Shown piece by piece: positions 24,786 through 32,763 of a stretch of DNA of 64,000 nucleotides; positions within the stretch are counted from its first letter, which is position 1; each line of letters starts with the position of its first letter. Source of the stretch: Chloroflexia bacterium SDU3-3 (lineage in GTDB: Bacteria > Chloroflexota > Chloroflexia > Chloroflexales > Roseiflexaceae); the NCBI GenBank assembly GCA_009268125.1, contig WBOU01000002.1:62001-126000 (forward strand), read 5' to 3'. The translations under genes and the position numbers were made by a program. The notes under the pieces were generated by a model. That model was not told the DNA's origin. It searched no databases and was given only the letters and a program-made list of their open reading frames with translations.

Positions 24786-26432
24786 CTAGCCCTCATAGCC
24801 GCCCGCGTGCAGGCGCACGCCGCCATCGTGCACCTCGATCACGCGCTCGGCAAACGAGCTGAGGAAGGCGCGGTCGTGCGAGACCGCCAGCACCGTGCCC
24901 TCAAAGGCATCGAGGGCCTGCTCGAAATGCTCGCGACCCTCGATATCCAGGTGGTTGAGCGGCTCATCCAGCACCAGCAGGTTGCAGCCCGCCAGCACCA
25001 GCAGCGCCAGCTGGAGTCGGCTGCGCTCGCCCAGCGAGCACACGCCCACTGTGCGGAAGGCGCTGTCGCCGCCAAACAGGAAGAAGTGCAGAAAGCTGCG
25101 CGCCTCGGTCTCGCTCATCGCGCGGGCGCGGCGCACCGTCTCCAGCACCGTGCGGGTGGGGTCAAGCGTCTCCTGCTGCTGCGCCATCACGCCCAGCCGC
25201 ACGGAAGCGCCCAGCCGCACCTCGCCTGCGCTGGGGGCCAGCTCGCCAGTGATCAGCCGCAGCAGCGTGGTCTTGCCCGCGCCGTTCGGCCCCACCAGCG
25301 CCACGCGCTCGCCGTACTCCAGCTCGAAGGCCACATCGCGCAGCAGCGGCGCGGCCCCTGGGTAGGCGAAGGACACATCCTCCACCCGCAGCACGCTGCG
25401 CGACCCGCCCGTCGGCTCGCCGAAGTCGAGCCGGATGCCCCAGCTCTGGCGCGGGCGCTCCACGCGCTCGGCGTCGCTCATGTAGCGCTCCAGCTTGCGC
25501 TCGCGGGTGCGGGCCAGCCGCGCCACCTTGGCCGACACCCCGCCGTAGAAATCGCGCCCGCGCTTTGGCCCGTTCTGGATCGACTGCGCCCTGCCGCGCA
25601 CCCGGCGGATGTCGGCCTCGACCTCGCGGATGTAGAGCTGCTGATCCTGCCAGGCGGCCTCCTGGGCCTCGCGCTCGCGCTCGCGGGCGGCGGCGAAGTC
25701 GCTGTAGCCGCCGGTGTAGCTGGCTACTGTGCGCGTGTCGGGGTCGAGGTAGAGCGTGCGCGTGACGGTGCGGTCGAGGAAGGCGCGGTCGTGCGAGACG
25801 ACCAGCGCGGCGCGCGGGTAGGAGCGCACGAAGCCCTCCAGCCACTCCAGCGCGGCCACATCCAGGTGGTTGGTCGGCTCATCGAGCAGCAGCAGATCGG
25901 GCTGGCTCAGCAGCAGCAGCGCCAGGCCCAGCCGGGTCTTCTGGCCGCCGCTCAGCGTGTCGGCGAGCTGGTCGGGGTCGATACCATCCAGCCCGAGGCC
26001 GCCCAGCACCTCGGCGGCGTGCTGCTCATAGCTGTAGCCGCCCAGGGCCTCGAACGCCGCGCTGGCCTGCTCGTAGTCGGCCATAGCCGCATCCAGATCC
26101 TGCGCGCTGGCCAGCGCCTCGGCGGCGCGCTCCACCGCAGCGGCGGCGGCCAGCACCTCGGCCTGGGCCTGAGCCAGCGCGCTGCGCACTGTGTGGCCTG
26201 CCAGGTGCTCGAACGACTGGGCCAAGTAGCCGATGCGCTGCCCAGGCGGCGAGAGCGCGATCGTGCCCGCATCGGGCTGCTCGGCGCCGATCAGGCAGCG
26301 CAGCAGGGTCGATTTCCCAGCGCCATTTGGGCCGATCAGGGCCACGTGCTCGGAGTCGTTGATGATAAGCGAGATATCGGAAAGAACCGTGGCGGCGGCG
26401 TACGCCTTCCGTAGGTGTTGAATCTGAAGCAT
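24786..26432 (-). CDS. ABC-F family ATPase (second copy)
   Basis: A 548-residue soluble protein with two ABC domains: GPNGAGKSTLLRCLIG, LSGGQKTRLGLALLLL and LLLLDEPTNHLD in the first; GPNGAGKTTLLRLITG, SLGERSRLQLALLVL and LLVLDEPLNHLD in the second. The second signature is SLGERS rather than LSGGE, a divergence from the usual ABC-F consensus. Between the domains lies a charged linker (EREREAQEAAWQDQQLYIREVEADIRRVRGRA). Probably acts on ribosomes or as an antibiotic-protection factor; subgroup not assigned. AAGGAGATACT before the ATG supports the start. It differs strongly from the other copy at 7419-9068, so this is not a recent duplication. Confidence 0.92.
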   Translation of the reverse strand: MLQIQHLRKAYAAATVLSDISLIINDSEHVALIGPNGAGKSTLLRCLIGAEQPDAGTIALSPPGQRIGYLAQSFEHLAGHTVRSALAQAQAEVLAAAAAVERAAEALASAQDLDAAMADYEQASAAFEALGGYSYEQHAAEVLGGLGLDGIDPDQLADTLSGGQKTRLGLALLLLSQPDLLLLDEPTNHLDVAALEWLEGFVRSYPRAALVVSHDRAFLDRTVTRTLYLDPDTRTVASYTGGYSDFAAAREREREAQEAAWQDQQLYIREVEADIRRVRGRAQSIQNGPKRGRDFYGGVSAKVARLARTRERKLERYMSDAERVERPRQSWGIRLDFGEPTGGSRSVLRVEDVSFAYPGAAPLLRDVAFELEYGERVALVGPNGAGKTTLLRLITGELAPSAGEVRLGASVRLGVMAQQQETLDPTRTVLETVRRARAMSETEARSFLHFFLFGGDSAFRTVGVCSLGERSRLQLALLVLAGCNLLVLDEPLNHLDIEGREHFEQALDAFEGTVLAVSHDRAFLSSFAERVIEVHDGGVRLHAGGYEG

Positions 26433-26834
26433 AGTATCTCCTTTTCTGCGGCGCAGCGAGGCCGCATGCTGAAACAGCGCGAAATGGAAAACTATGCACC
26501 CTTCATCAACAGCTCCTTACGAGAAGAACACCAGCCTGCCGCGATCAAGAGGCATCGGAGCGAGGTGCCGGTATCATACCACACTTTTGGCCTGTCGGCT
26601 CAGGCCCTGGTATGAAAAACAGAGTCTATACGTTCTGTCTGACACCGCATCGCATCACCGTATCTTGGTCTTGCATACGTTTTCTTTTCGTGTCTTCGTA
26701 CCCTCGTGGTATTCGTTCCCGTTTGTTCCTTGGTATCTTGGCGTCTTCGTGGTAAACCGTGCTTGGTGCATGAGAACGCACTGGCATGAAAAAGCGGCGG
26801 AGGCGCGCTGCCCCCGCCGCCACAGCCCGTGGCG
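26433..26834. repeat. 400-bp intergenic region with degenerate CTTCGTGG repeats
   Basis: Between about 26640 and 26760 short words such as TCTTGG, GTGTCTTCG, CTTGGTATCTTGGCGTCTTC and GTGGTAAACC alternate. They form a degenerate, roughly 8-10-bp periodic array that is the reverse complement of the CCACGAAGAC... family elsewhere in the window. No gene seen; several apparent frames here are products of the repeats. Confidence 0.65.
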
Positions 26835-27854
26835 CTAGTGGGCCGATGGGCCATCCACATCCACGCTCCAGGCGTGCACGCCCTGTGTGGTGAAGGAGAA
26901 CGGCCGCACCCGCACGCCGTGGTCCTCCAGCGTGCGCTCCAGCTCCAGCCGCCGGTCGAAGGGGCACGCAAACACCATGAAGCCGCCGCCGCCCGCGCCG
27001 GTGATCTTGCCGCCCCACGCGCCGTGGGCGCGGGCCGCCGTGTAGATCTCCTCCACGATCGGCGGGGCAATGTACGGCGAGAAGGCCTTCTTGACCTCCC
27101 ATGCGTCGTGCAGCAGCCGCCCGAAGTCGGCGATCTTCAGGCCGCGCAGCAGCTTGACCGACTCGTCAACAAACGCCTTGGTCTCGTCGTGGTAGCGCAG
27201 GGTGTCGCCCTCCTTCAGGCGGCGCACCTGGTCTTCCATCAGGTGGTGGGTCAGCAGCTTGCGGTCGCCGATGTAGCCGATCATCAGGCAGCTCTCCAGC
27301 TCCAGCAGCGCGGCGGGGTCGGTGATCACCGGCTCGACGATCACATGCGGGCCGCCGAAGTGGTAGACGCACATGCCGCCGAAGGCTGCGGCGTACTGAT
27401 CCTGCCGCCCGCCGGGGATGCCCAGGTCCACCCGCTCGATGCGGAAGGCCAGCTCGGCCAGGGTGTGGGGGTCCATCGGGATGTTGTAGACGGTGGAGAT
27501 CAGCTTGAGCATGCTCACCACCAGCGCCGACGAGGAGCCGAGGCCGCTGCCGGGCGGCACATCGGAGAACATGGTCACATCCACGCCCTGGGCCTCGGGC
27601 ATGGCGTCGAGCACGGCCTGGGGCAGGCTGAGCTTGCCCTCCCAGCGGCCGGTGGTGCGGCGGCTCACCTCTTCGAGGTCGAGCGAGCGGATGACGATCC
27701 CGCCATCGCTGCTGGGGCGCAGCATGCAGCGCACGTACTTATCGATAGTGCAGTTCAGCACCTTGCCGCCGTGCTGCTCGGCATACGGGCTGACATCGGT
27801 TCCGCCGCCAAAAAAGCCGATGCGCATGGGTGCCTTGGCTTTATACAGCCGCAT
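26835..27854 (-). CDS. GHMP-family sugar kinase (HddA-like)
   Basis: ATP-dependent small-molecule kinase of 339 residues. Landmarks are APMRIGFFGGGTDVSPYAEQHGG at the start, the ATP-binding PPGSGLGSSSALVVSM (about residues 100-115), GIPGGRQDQYAAAFGG with the catalytic Asp region, and the C-terminal GAWGGKITGAGGGGFMVFACP. The GGGTDV opening and the overall pattern match D-glycero-D-manno-heptose 7-phosphate kinase relatives; fucose/galacto-type sugar kinases are alternatives. No heptose-pathway genes adjoin it, so the substrate remains open. Confidence 0.87.
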   Translation of the reverse strand: MRLYKAKAPMRIGFFGGGTDVSPYAEQHGGKVLNCTIDKYVRCMLRPSSDGGIVIRSLDLEEVSRRTTGRWEGKLSLPQAVLDAMPEAQGVDVTMFSDVPPGSGLGSSSALVVSMLKLISTVYNIPMDPHTLAELAFRIERVDLGIPGGRQDQYAAAFGGMCVYHFGGPHVIVEPVITDPAALLELESCLMIGYIGDRKLLTHHLMEDQVRRLKEGDTLRYHDETKAFVDESVKLLRGLKIADFGRLLHDAWEVKKAFSPYIAPPIVEEIYTAARAHGAWGGKITGAGGGGFMVFACPFDRRLELERTLEDHGVRVRPFSFTTQGVHAWSVDVDGPSAH

Positions 27855-27949
27855 ACGAAAATCCTCACATATTGAGATATCGACATGGATATCAGGTTTT
27901 GCGCAGCCTTTATCGCTGTGCTGGTTGAACGTGGGCTTAGTATAGCATG

Positions 27950-28335
27950 CCCGGTTTCCACAGTTTGTGGCTGCACTGGTATTTCTCTAATAGTTATTTA
28001 CATGACATGAAAGAATCATGAGTGGAAACAGTAGGGGCTGTGGAAATGTGAATAAGCGGGGTTTCATGCCAGCAGGGCGGCATGAACGCGGTGAGGAAAC
28101 CATGGGAATAACTATCCACATGAATCACATGGCTTGGGGAGATGGGCAAGATCGGGGAAAACTATACCCATGTTAATCACATGGGTTTCCCATGTTTTTC
28201 CACAAAGTGTGAACAATCGGCCAATATGCGTAGTCAGTTGTTCACACTTTGTCGACAGCTTTTCCCCGACCAGTTATCCACAATTGCGGGCGTTTATCCA
28301 CAGAAGATAGCGGGTTATCCACAAATGTTGCTATC
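27950..28335. other. Candidate replication origin: cluster of phased DnaA boxes
   Basis: Three perfect TTATCCACA boxes lie in one orientation at 28274-28282, 28294-28302 and 28315-28323, spaced 20 and 21 bp. CTATCCACA (one mismatch) is at 28112-28120. A 15-bp inverted repeat, ACAAAGTGTGAACAA with TTGTTCACACTTTGT, lies at about 28203-28252. Two imperfect direct repeats (ACTATCCACATGAATCACAT and ACTATACCCATGTTAATCAC) lie at about 28111 and 28161. The region has no gene and is richer in A/T than its surroundings. parA-parB and parS-like sites lie within 2 kb. dnaA and dnaN are not in the window, so the call stays provisional. Confidence 0.5.
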
Positions 28336-28355
28336 TCTCGCCTTTTTGTGGAAGG

Positions 28356-28916
28356 CTACTGCTGCTCGTTGCGGTTGCTATCGTCGTCTTTGTCGATATC
28401 GAGCGTGTTGATAAAGTTGCGGAAGATCGAGATATCCTCGTCGCTGGTTTCCTGCTCGGGCTCGTCGGCGCTGGCTGCGGGTGCGGCTGGCTCCACTGGT
28501 GTGAGGCTCTCTTCCTCGTCGAAGGGCGTGCCGCCCTGCTCAAGCACGTGGGGGGCGACGTAGATCGGCGACTCGGTGCGCACCGCCAGCGCGATCGCAT
28601 CGCTGGGGCGCGAGTCGATCTCGATGATCTGGCCCGACTGGTTGACCACGATCCGCGCGAAGTAGGTGCTCTCGCGGATGTCGTTGATCAGGATGTAGTC
28701 TATGTGGGCATGCAGCTCGCCAAACACAGAGCGAAGGAGATCGTGGGTCATTGGGCGCTGTGGCTCAATGCCTTGTAAAGCAGCAGCGATGGCCTCTGCC
28801 TCGAAAGGGCCAATAAAGATCGGCAGATAGCGCTTGCTGTCGACTTCGCGAAGAACCACGACTCGATTCTGTGTCAACAAGCTGACGCGGATGCTGTCAA
28901 CAGTTACACGTATCAT
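28356..28916 (-). CDS. Bifunctional nuclease family (BFN/DUF151) protein
   Basis: A 186-residue protein with the BFN core: MIRVTVDSIRVSLLTQNRVV, REVDSKRYLPIFIGPFEAEAI, the RPMTHDLL motif and IDSRPSDAIALAVR. Members are described as having DNase/RNase activity, though the cellular role is uncertain. The C-terminal 55 residues are an acidic, disordered tail (EQETSDEDISIF, DKDDDSN). The start at 28916 begins the conserved domain; an upstream ATG at 28997 would add 27 residues without family features. It lies beside the candidate origin. Confidence 0.88.
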   Translation of the reverse strand: MIRVTVDSIRVSLLTQNRVVVLREVDSKRYLPIFIGPFEAEAIAAALQGIEPQRPMTHDLLRSVFGELHAHIDYILINDIRESTYFARIVVNQSGQIIEIDSRPSDAIALAVRTESPIYVAPHVLEQGGTPFDEEESLTPVEPAAPAASADEPEQETSDEDISIFRNFINTLDIDKDDDSNRNEQQ

Positions 28917-29121
28917 CGGTCGGCCTTTCCGAGGGGACGCCCAAGGGCACACTTGCGCGTTTCCCTGCGTATTGATGGGGTTTATTCGTTTCTTCATAGT
29001 ACCACGCGCAGAAAGATCACGTCAAGGAATGTTGTGCGCAAATCGGCTTGTGCGCTATGATCGCGCTGCGCTTTCTGTGCCCCGCAGCGTGGCTGTATGT
29101 GGGCAACATAGACGAGGTACC

Positions 29122-29137
29122 CATGTCACGTGAAACG
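29122..29137 (+). promoter_or_regulatory. parS-like site at the start of the histidine phosphatase gene
   Basis: CATGTCACGTGAAACG matches the general bacterial parS TGTTTCACGTGAAACA at 12 of 16 positions, with the core TCACGTGAAAC intact. It overlaps codons 1-5 of the phosphatase gene. Confidence 0.35.
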
Positions 29138-29725
29138 ACCGCTATCTATCTTATACGCCATGGCGAGACCGTGTGGAATGTCGAGCGCCGCATCCAGGGC
29201 TGGGGCGACTCGCCGCTGACGGCGCTGGGTCGCCAGCAGGCCTTGGATCTTGGATCGCAGCTGGCCGATGTGCCTTGCCAGGCGATCTACGCCAGCACTA
29301 GCCAGCGTGCCATCGATACCGCCCATGCGGTGCGCGGCCAGCGCGATGCGCCGCTGGCGCTGTGGCCCGAGCTGCGCGAGCTGGGCTTTGGCCCCTGGGA
29401 GGGGCAATCTAGCGCCGAGCTTGAGCAGCGCGATACCGATCGCTTCCACGCGTTCTGGAACACGCCGCTGGAATATACCCTGGAGGGTGCCGAGACGCTG
29501 GATGCGCTGCACCTGCGCGTGCAGCGCTCGATCGGCCTGATCTGCGCGCAGCACCCTGGCCAGACGGTGTTTGTGGTCACGCACACCGTCTTTATCAAGA
29601 TGGCCTTGCTCATCCACGAGGGTCGTAGCCTGGGGCAGCTGTGGGATCCGCCCTACATTCACCCGGCCTCGTACCGTGTGATCACCTGTGACCAGGGCTT
29701 TGGCCAGACCTTCCGCCTGCGCTAG
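29123..29725 (+). CDS. Histidine phosphatase family protein
   Basis: A 200-residue phosphohydrolase of the phosphoglycerate-mutase-like superfamily. The phosphohistidine motif LIRHGETVWN is at residues 10-19 (catalytic His in RHG). The proton-donor Glu lies in ELGFGPWEGQS, and the second His in VVTHTVFIKM. Such proteins can be cofactor-dependent mutases, alpha-ribazole phosphatases (CobC) or general phosphatases; the substrate cannot be read. ATG 29123 lies after GAGG and directly begins the domain. A 20-bp dyad follows the gene. Confidence 0.88.
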   Translation: MSRETTAIYLIRHGETVWNVERRIQGWGDSPLTALGRQQALDLGSQLADVPCQAIYASTSQRAIDTAHAVRGQRDAPLALWPELRELGFGPWEGQSSAELEQRDTDRFHAFWNTPLEYTLEGAETLDALHLRVQRSIGLICAQHPGQTVFVVTHTVFIKMALLIHEGRSLGQLWDPPYIHPASYRVITCDQGFGQTFRLR

Positions 29726-29730
29726 CCTGG

Positions 29731-29770
29731 GGCGCGCATGGGCGCACAGCGCTGTGTGCCCATGCGCGCC
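29731..29770 (+). terminator. Terminator-type dyad after the histidine phosphatase gene
   Basis: Two 20-bp arms (GGCGCGCATGGGCGCACAGC and its complement, with one mismatch) without a loop are followed by ATCCTTTCTT. It lies 6 bp after the stop. Confidence 0.75.
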
Positions 29771-29878
29771 ATCCTTTCTTAGAGATGCTCGTGAATGAGG
29801 GCTTGAAACCCGTTCTCGAACTGCGGGCTGCATGCTACAATAGCCTTAGCCGGAGCACGTCTTTTTCCACGCGATATG

Positions 29879-29894
29879 TGTAAAACGTGAAACA
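29879..29894 (+). promoter_or_regulatory. parS-like 16-mer, copy 1
   Basis: TGTAAAACGTGAAACA matches consensus parS at 13 of 16 positions; the right half GTGAAACA is perfect. The identical 16-mer occurs again 95 bp downstream, overlapping the parA start codon. Possible ParB loading site or ParA/ParB autoregulatory operator. Confidence 0.5.
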
Positions 29895-29973
29895 CTTCTT
29901 TCTATGGGTGTAAAACCGCCTATTTGGATTGGTAGCAACGCTGGTACCCGTATCTCTAGGATGATTGAGCAGG

Positions 29974-29989
29974 TGTAAAACGTGAAACA
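29974..29989 (+). promoter_or_regulatory. parS-like 16-mer, copy 2, overlapping the parA start
   Basis: Exact second copy of TGTAAAACGTGAAACA. The GTG start of parA (29982) lies within it, so binding here could repress parAB. A third, shorter match (GGTGTAAAAC) lies between the copies at about 29907. Confidence 0.5.
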
Positions 29990-30767
29990 GCCTGAACCAA
30001 AAATTATGGCGGTGGCAAACCAGAAGGGCGGGGTGGGCAAAACCACCACGTCGGTGAGCCTGGCTGGCGAGCTTGCCCGCAGCGGCCAGCAGGTGCTGCT
30101 GATCGACTGCGACCCCCAGGGCAACGCCACCACCAGCCTGGGTGTCGCCAAGCGCGGCCTGACCGCCACCTCGTACGAGGTGCTGATGGGGCTGGCCGGG
30201 CTAGATGCTGCCATCCACTCGACCGGGCGCGAAAACCTCGATCTGGTGCCTGCCACCGAGAACCTGGCAGGCGCGATGGTGGAGCTGGTGGATGCCGAGC
30301 GGCGCGAGTGGCGGCTGGACAGCGCCCTGAGCGCGGTGGTGGGCTACGACTGGATCATCCTTGACTGCCCGCCCTCGCTTGGGCTGATCACGCTGAACGC
30401 GCTCTGCGCTGCGCAGCACGTGCTTATCCCGCTGCAGTGCGAGTTCCTGGCGCTGGAAGGCCTGGCCCAGCTCAAGGGCACGATCGACCGCGTGCACACC
30501 ACCATGAACCCCAAGCTTTCCATCCTGGGCGTGGTGATGACCATGTACGATGGCCGCACCAACCTGGCCCAGCAGGTGGTAGAAGAAGTGCGCAAGTACT
30601 TCCCGCAGCGGATCTTCCAGACCCTGATCCCCCGCAGCGTGCGGTTGAGCGAGGCCCCCAGCTACGGCCAGATGATCAGCGAGTATGACCCGCAGAACCG
30701 CGCCTCGCAGGCGTATAGCACCCTGGCCGAGGAGCTGCTTGGCCGGGTGAGAGGAGCCGCCGCATGA
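29982..30767 (+). CDS. parA: ParA family chromosome-partitioning ATPase
   Basis: Deviant-Walker ATPase that positions ParB-bound origins. The 261-residue protein has ANQKGGVGKTTTSVSLAGEL (deviant Walker A with signature Lys, residues 13-32), LLIDCDPQGNATTSLG (A') and WIILDCPPSLGLITLNAL (Walker B). The N-terminus is short, as in chromosomal Soj-type ParA rather than plasmid types with an HTH. The start is GTG, inside a parS-like repeat. Its end overlaps the parB start by 4 nt, so translation is coupled. Confidence 0.96.
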   Translation: MKQPEPKIMAVANQKGGVGKTTTSVSLAGELARSGQQVLLIDCDPQGNATTSLGVAKRGLTATSYEVLMGLAGLDAAIHSTGRENLDLVPATENLAGAMVELVDAERREWRLDSALSAVVGYDWIILDCPPSLGLITLNALCAAQHVLIPLQCEFLALEGLAQLKGTIDRVHTTMNPKLSILGVVMTMYDGRTNLAQQVVEEVRKYFPQRIFQTLIPRSVRLSEAPSYGQMISEYDPQNRASQAYSTLAEELLGRVRGAAA

Positions 30768-31711
30768 TGAAGAAGCCACGCGGCCTGGGCAGCGGCCTGG
30801 GCGCGCTGCTCCCCGACGCGCCCGCCAGCGGGGTGCGCGAGATCGCGATCAGCGAGATCCACCAGAACCCGCGGCAGCCGCGCACCTACTTCGACGAGGA
30901 CATGCTGGAAGATCTGGTCGCTTCCATCCGCGAGCACGGCATCATCCAGCCGCTGATCGTCAGCGAGCGCGAGCGCGGCTACGAGCTGGTGGCTGGTGAG
31001 CGCCGCTGGCGGGCGGCTCAGCGCGCGGGCCTGACCCAAGTGCCGGTGATCGTGCGCGAGACCACGCCCCAGCAACTGCTGGAGCTGGCCCTGATCGAGA
31101 ACATCCAGCGCGCCGACCTGAACCCCATGGAGGAGGCCCGCGCCTTCGACGAGCTGGTGCGCGAGTTCGGCCTGACCGACAGCGAGGTGGCCCAGCGTGT
31201 GGGCAAGAACAACCGCGTGACCGTGGCCAATACCCGCCGCCTGCTCAAGCTCTCGCCCCAGGCCCAGGAGGCCATCCTCAAGAATACCATCACCGCAGGT
31301 CACGGCCGCGCGCTGCTGCGCTTCGAGGATGCCGACCAGCAGCAGGCTGCCCTGGCGGCCCTGATCGACGACGCCCTGAGCGTTCGCGAGGCCGAGGAGC
31401 TGGGCGAGCTGGCCCAGACCAATGGCGGCGATGTGGCCCGCGCTATCGACACACTGCGCCGCAAGCGCGCATCGCGCGTGGGCGGCGGGCGCGGCAAGCA
31501 GCGCGCCGAGGTACCCGCCAGCCCCGCTGAAGAAGCGCCCGCCGCCACCACCAGCGCCGATGACCGCGCGCTGGGCGACGAGCTGGGCAAGCTGCTGCAT
31601 ACGCCGGTGGCGATCACGCGCACCAGCAAAGAGCTGCGTGTGACTATCTCGTTCTACGACGAGGAGAAGATCCAAGAGTTCCTTGACCTGCTGGCGGGCG
31701 CACAACCGTGA
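30764..31711 (+). CDS. parB: ParB/Spo0J family partition protein
   Basis: CTP-dependent DNA clamp that loads at parS and works with ParA. The 315-residue protein has the N-terminal KKPRGLGSGLGALL (ParA-stimulating tail), the ParB box with PRQPRTYFDED, HGIIQPLIVSE and GERRWRAAQRAGL (CTP motif), ALIENIQRADLNPMEEA, and the HTH (LTDSEVAQRVGKNNRVTVANTRRLLKL). The recognition region reads GKNNRVTVANT instead of the common GKSRSTVANLLRLL, perhaps matching the altered parS-like sites nearby. A disordered linker precedes the C-terminal dimer domain. Confidence 0.96.
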   Translation: MMKKPRGLGSGLGALLPDAPASGVREIAISEIHQNPRQPRTYFDEDMLEDLVASIREHGIIQPLIVSERERGYELVAGERRWRAAQRAGLTQVPVIVRETTPQQLLELALIENIQRADLNPMEEARAFDELVREFGLTDSEVAQRVGKNNRVTVANTRRLLKLSPQAQEAILKNTITAGHGRALLRFEDADQQQAALAALIDDALSVREAEELGELAQTNGGDVARAIDTLRRKRASRVGGGRGKQRAEVPASPAEEAPAATTSADDRALGDELGKLLHTPVAITRTSKELRVTISFYDEEKIQEFLDLLAGAQP

Positions 31712-31867
31712 TTTTTCGCCCAGCAGACGATCGCCAAGCCACGATAGCCGATCTTGCGGGCGAGCCGCGCCAGGGCCTTGGCCGCTGGACTTTCGCCCGC
31801 CGCTAGACTGCATCCCACCCATCGCTCGCCGGATCGGCATCGCTGGCCCAGAAGAAAAGGCACAGCT

Positions 31868-32488
31868 ATGTCGGTACGGGTTCAGTTCGAGCAGCATGTA
31901 CGCGAGGCCGTGGCCCAGCTGGTGCGCCGCACCATCGCCCGCGCGCCGATCACCCCCAACACGCTCACGGTGATCGGCACGCTGATGACCATCGCCACCG
32001 TGCCCCTGATCAGCCGGGGCTACTTTCTGGCGGCGGGACTCGCGCTCATCCTCACGAGCGTGTTCGACATGCTGGATGGCGCGCTGGCCCGCGTCACCCA
32101 GCGCACCAGCGCGTTTGGAGCCTTCCTCGACTCGGCGCTCGACCGCTACAGCGATGCCCTGCTGCTGTTCGGCTTTTTCATGTACTTCCAGCACACCGCC
32201 CCCGGCGCGGTCGAGAGCACGCTAGCCTTTCTGGCCACGATCGGCTCGCTGCTCACCAGCTACATGCGCGCCCGCGCCGAGGCCGTGGGCTTCGCCTGCA
32301 AGGTGGGGCTTGTTGAGCGGCCCGAGCGCATGGTGCTGATAATCCTGGGCCTGCTGACCGGCTGGGTGGCGCCCATGCTGTGGGTACTCGCTGTGCTTAC
32401 CAACGTCACCGCGCTGCAGCGCCTGCTGCACGTGTGGCACAGCGAGCGCAGCAGCCACGGCGGCGCGCCGCGCCCCAACCAGCGCTGA
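31868..32488 (+). CDS. CDP-alcohol phosphatidyltransferase
   Basis: Membrane enzyme that transfers a phosphatidyl group from CDP-diacylglycerol to an alcohol. The 206-residue protein has the complete family motif D-x2-DG-x2-AR-x8-G-x3-D-x3-D as DMLDGALARVTQRTSAFGAFLDSALD (residues about 69-94) and roughly five membrane helices. Candidate products are phosphatidylglycerophosphate or phosphatidylinositol phosphate; relatives annotated as PgsA occur, but the acceptor cannot be read. ATG 31868 was chosen as the family start; upstream in-frame sequence resembles noncoding DNA. Confidence 0.9.
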   Translation: MSVRVQFEQHVREAVAQLVRRTIARAPITPNTLTVIGTLMTIATVPLISRGYFLAAGLALILTSVFDMLDGALARVTQRTSAFGAFLDSALDRYSDALLLFGFFMYFQHTAPGAVESTLAFLATIGSLLTSYMRARAEAVGFACKVGLVERPERMVLIILGLLTGWVAPMLWVLAVLTNVTALQRLLHVWHSERSSHGGAPRPNQR

Positions 32489-32596
32489 GGCTGGCCCGCC
32501 GCTGGGGCTGGCCTGCGCACCGCCAGCCCCAGCGCACCACGATCGCGAATAGTACCAATAGCCGCCCGCCCGCGCCGCCGCCCTGCAAAAAGCCGC

Positions 32597-32602
32597 TATA
32601 AT
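32597..32602 (+). promoter_or_regulatory. -10 element upstream of recN
   Basis: A perfect TATAAT in the 275-bp gap after the phosphatidyltransferase gene, 160 bp before the recN start. No -35 match at the right distance; a second weak -10 (TACAAT) is at about 32660. Confidence 0.35.
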
Positions 32603-32763
32603 AGAGAACAAATGTGCGAAAGCCCGCGCCGCCGACATCCGTCCGCGTAGCGCATATGGTACAATGCCTCGTGTTTGCGCTTGGCTACCTGCCGACAGCC
32701 CTCCGCCCTGCCACCACTGCCACGAGGGCGCGGCCAAGCTCGCTGCGAGGGGTGAGAGAACGC

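Noticed and set aside
24550-24789. Plus-strand 79-codon frame in the gap between DUF2520 and the ABC-F gene
   Set aside because: It is made of DnaA-box-like and CCACGAAG-type repeat sequence and lacks a ribosome-binding site.
24690-26414. Plus-strand frame of 574 codons opposite the second ABC-F gene
   Set aside because: Antisense shadow; the minus strand has both complete ABC domains.
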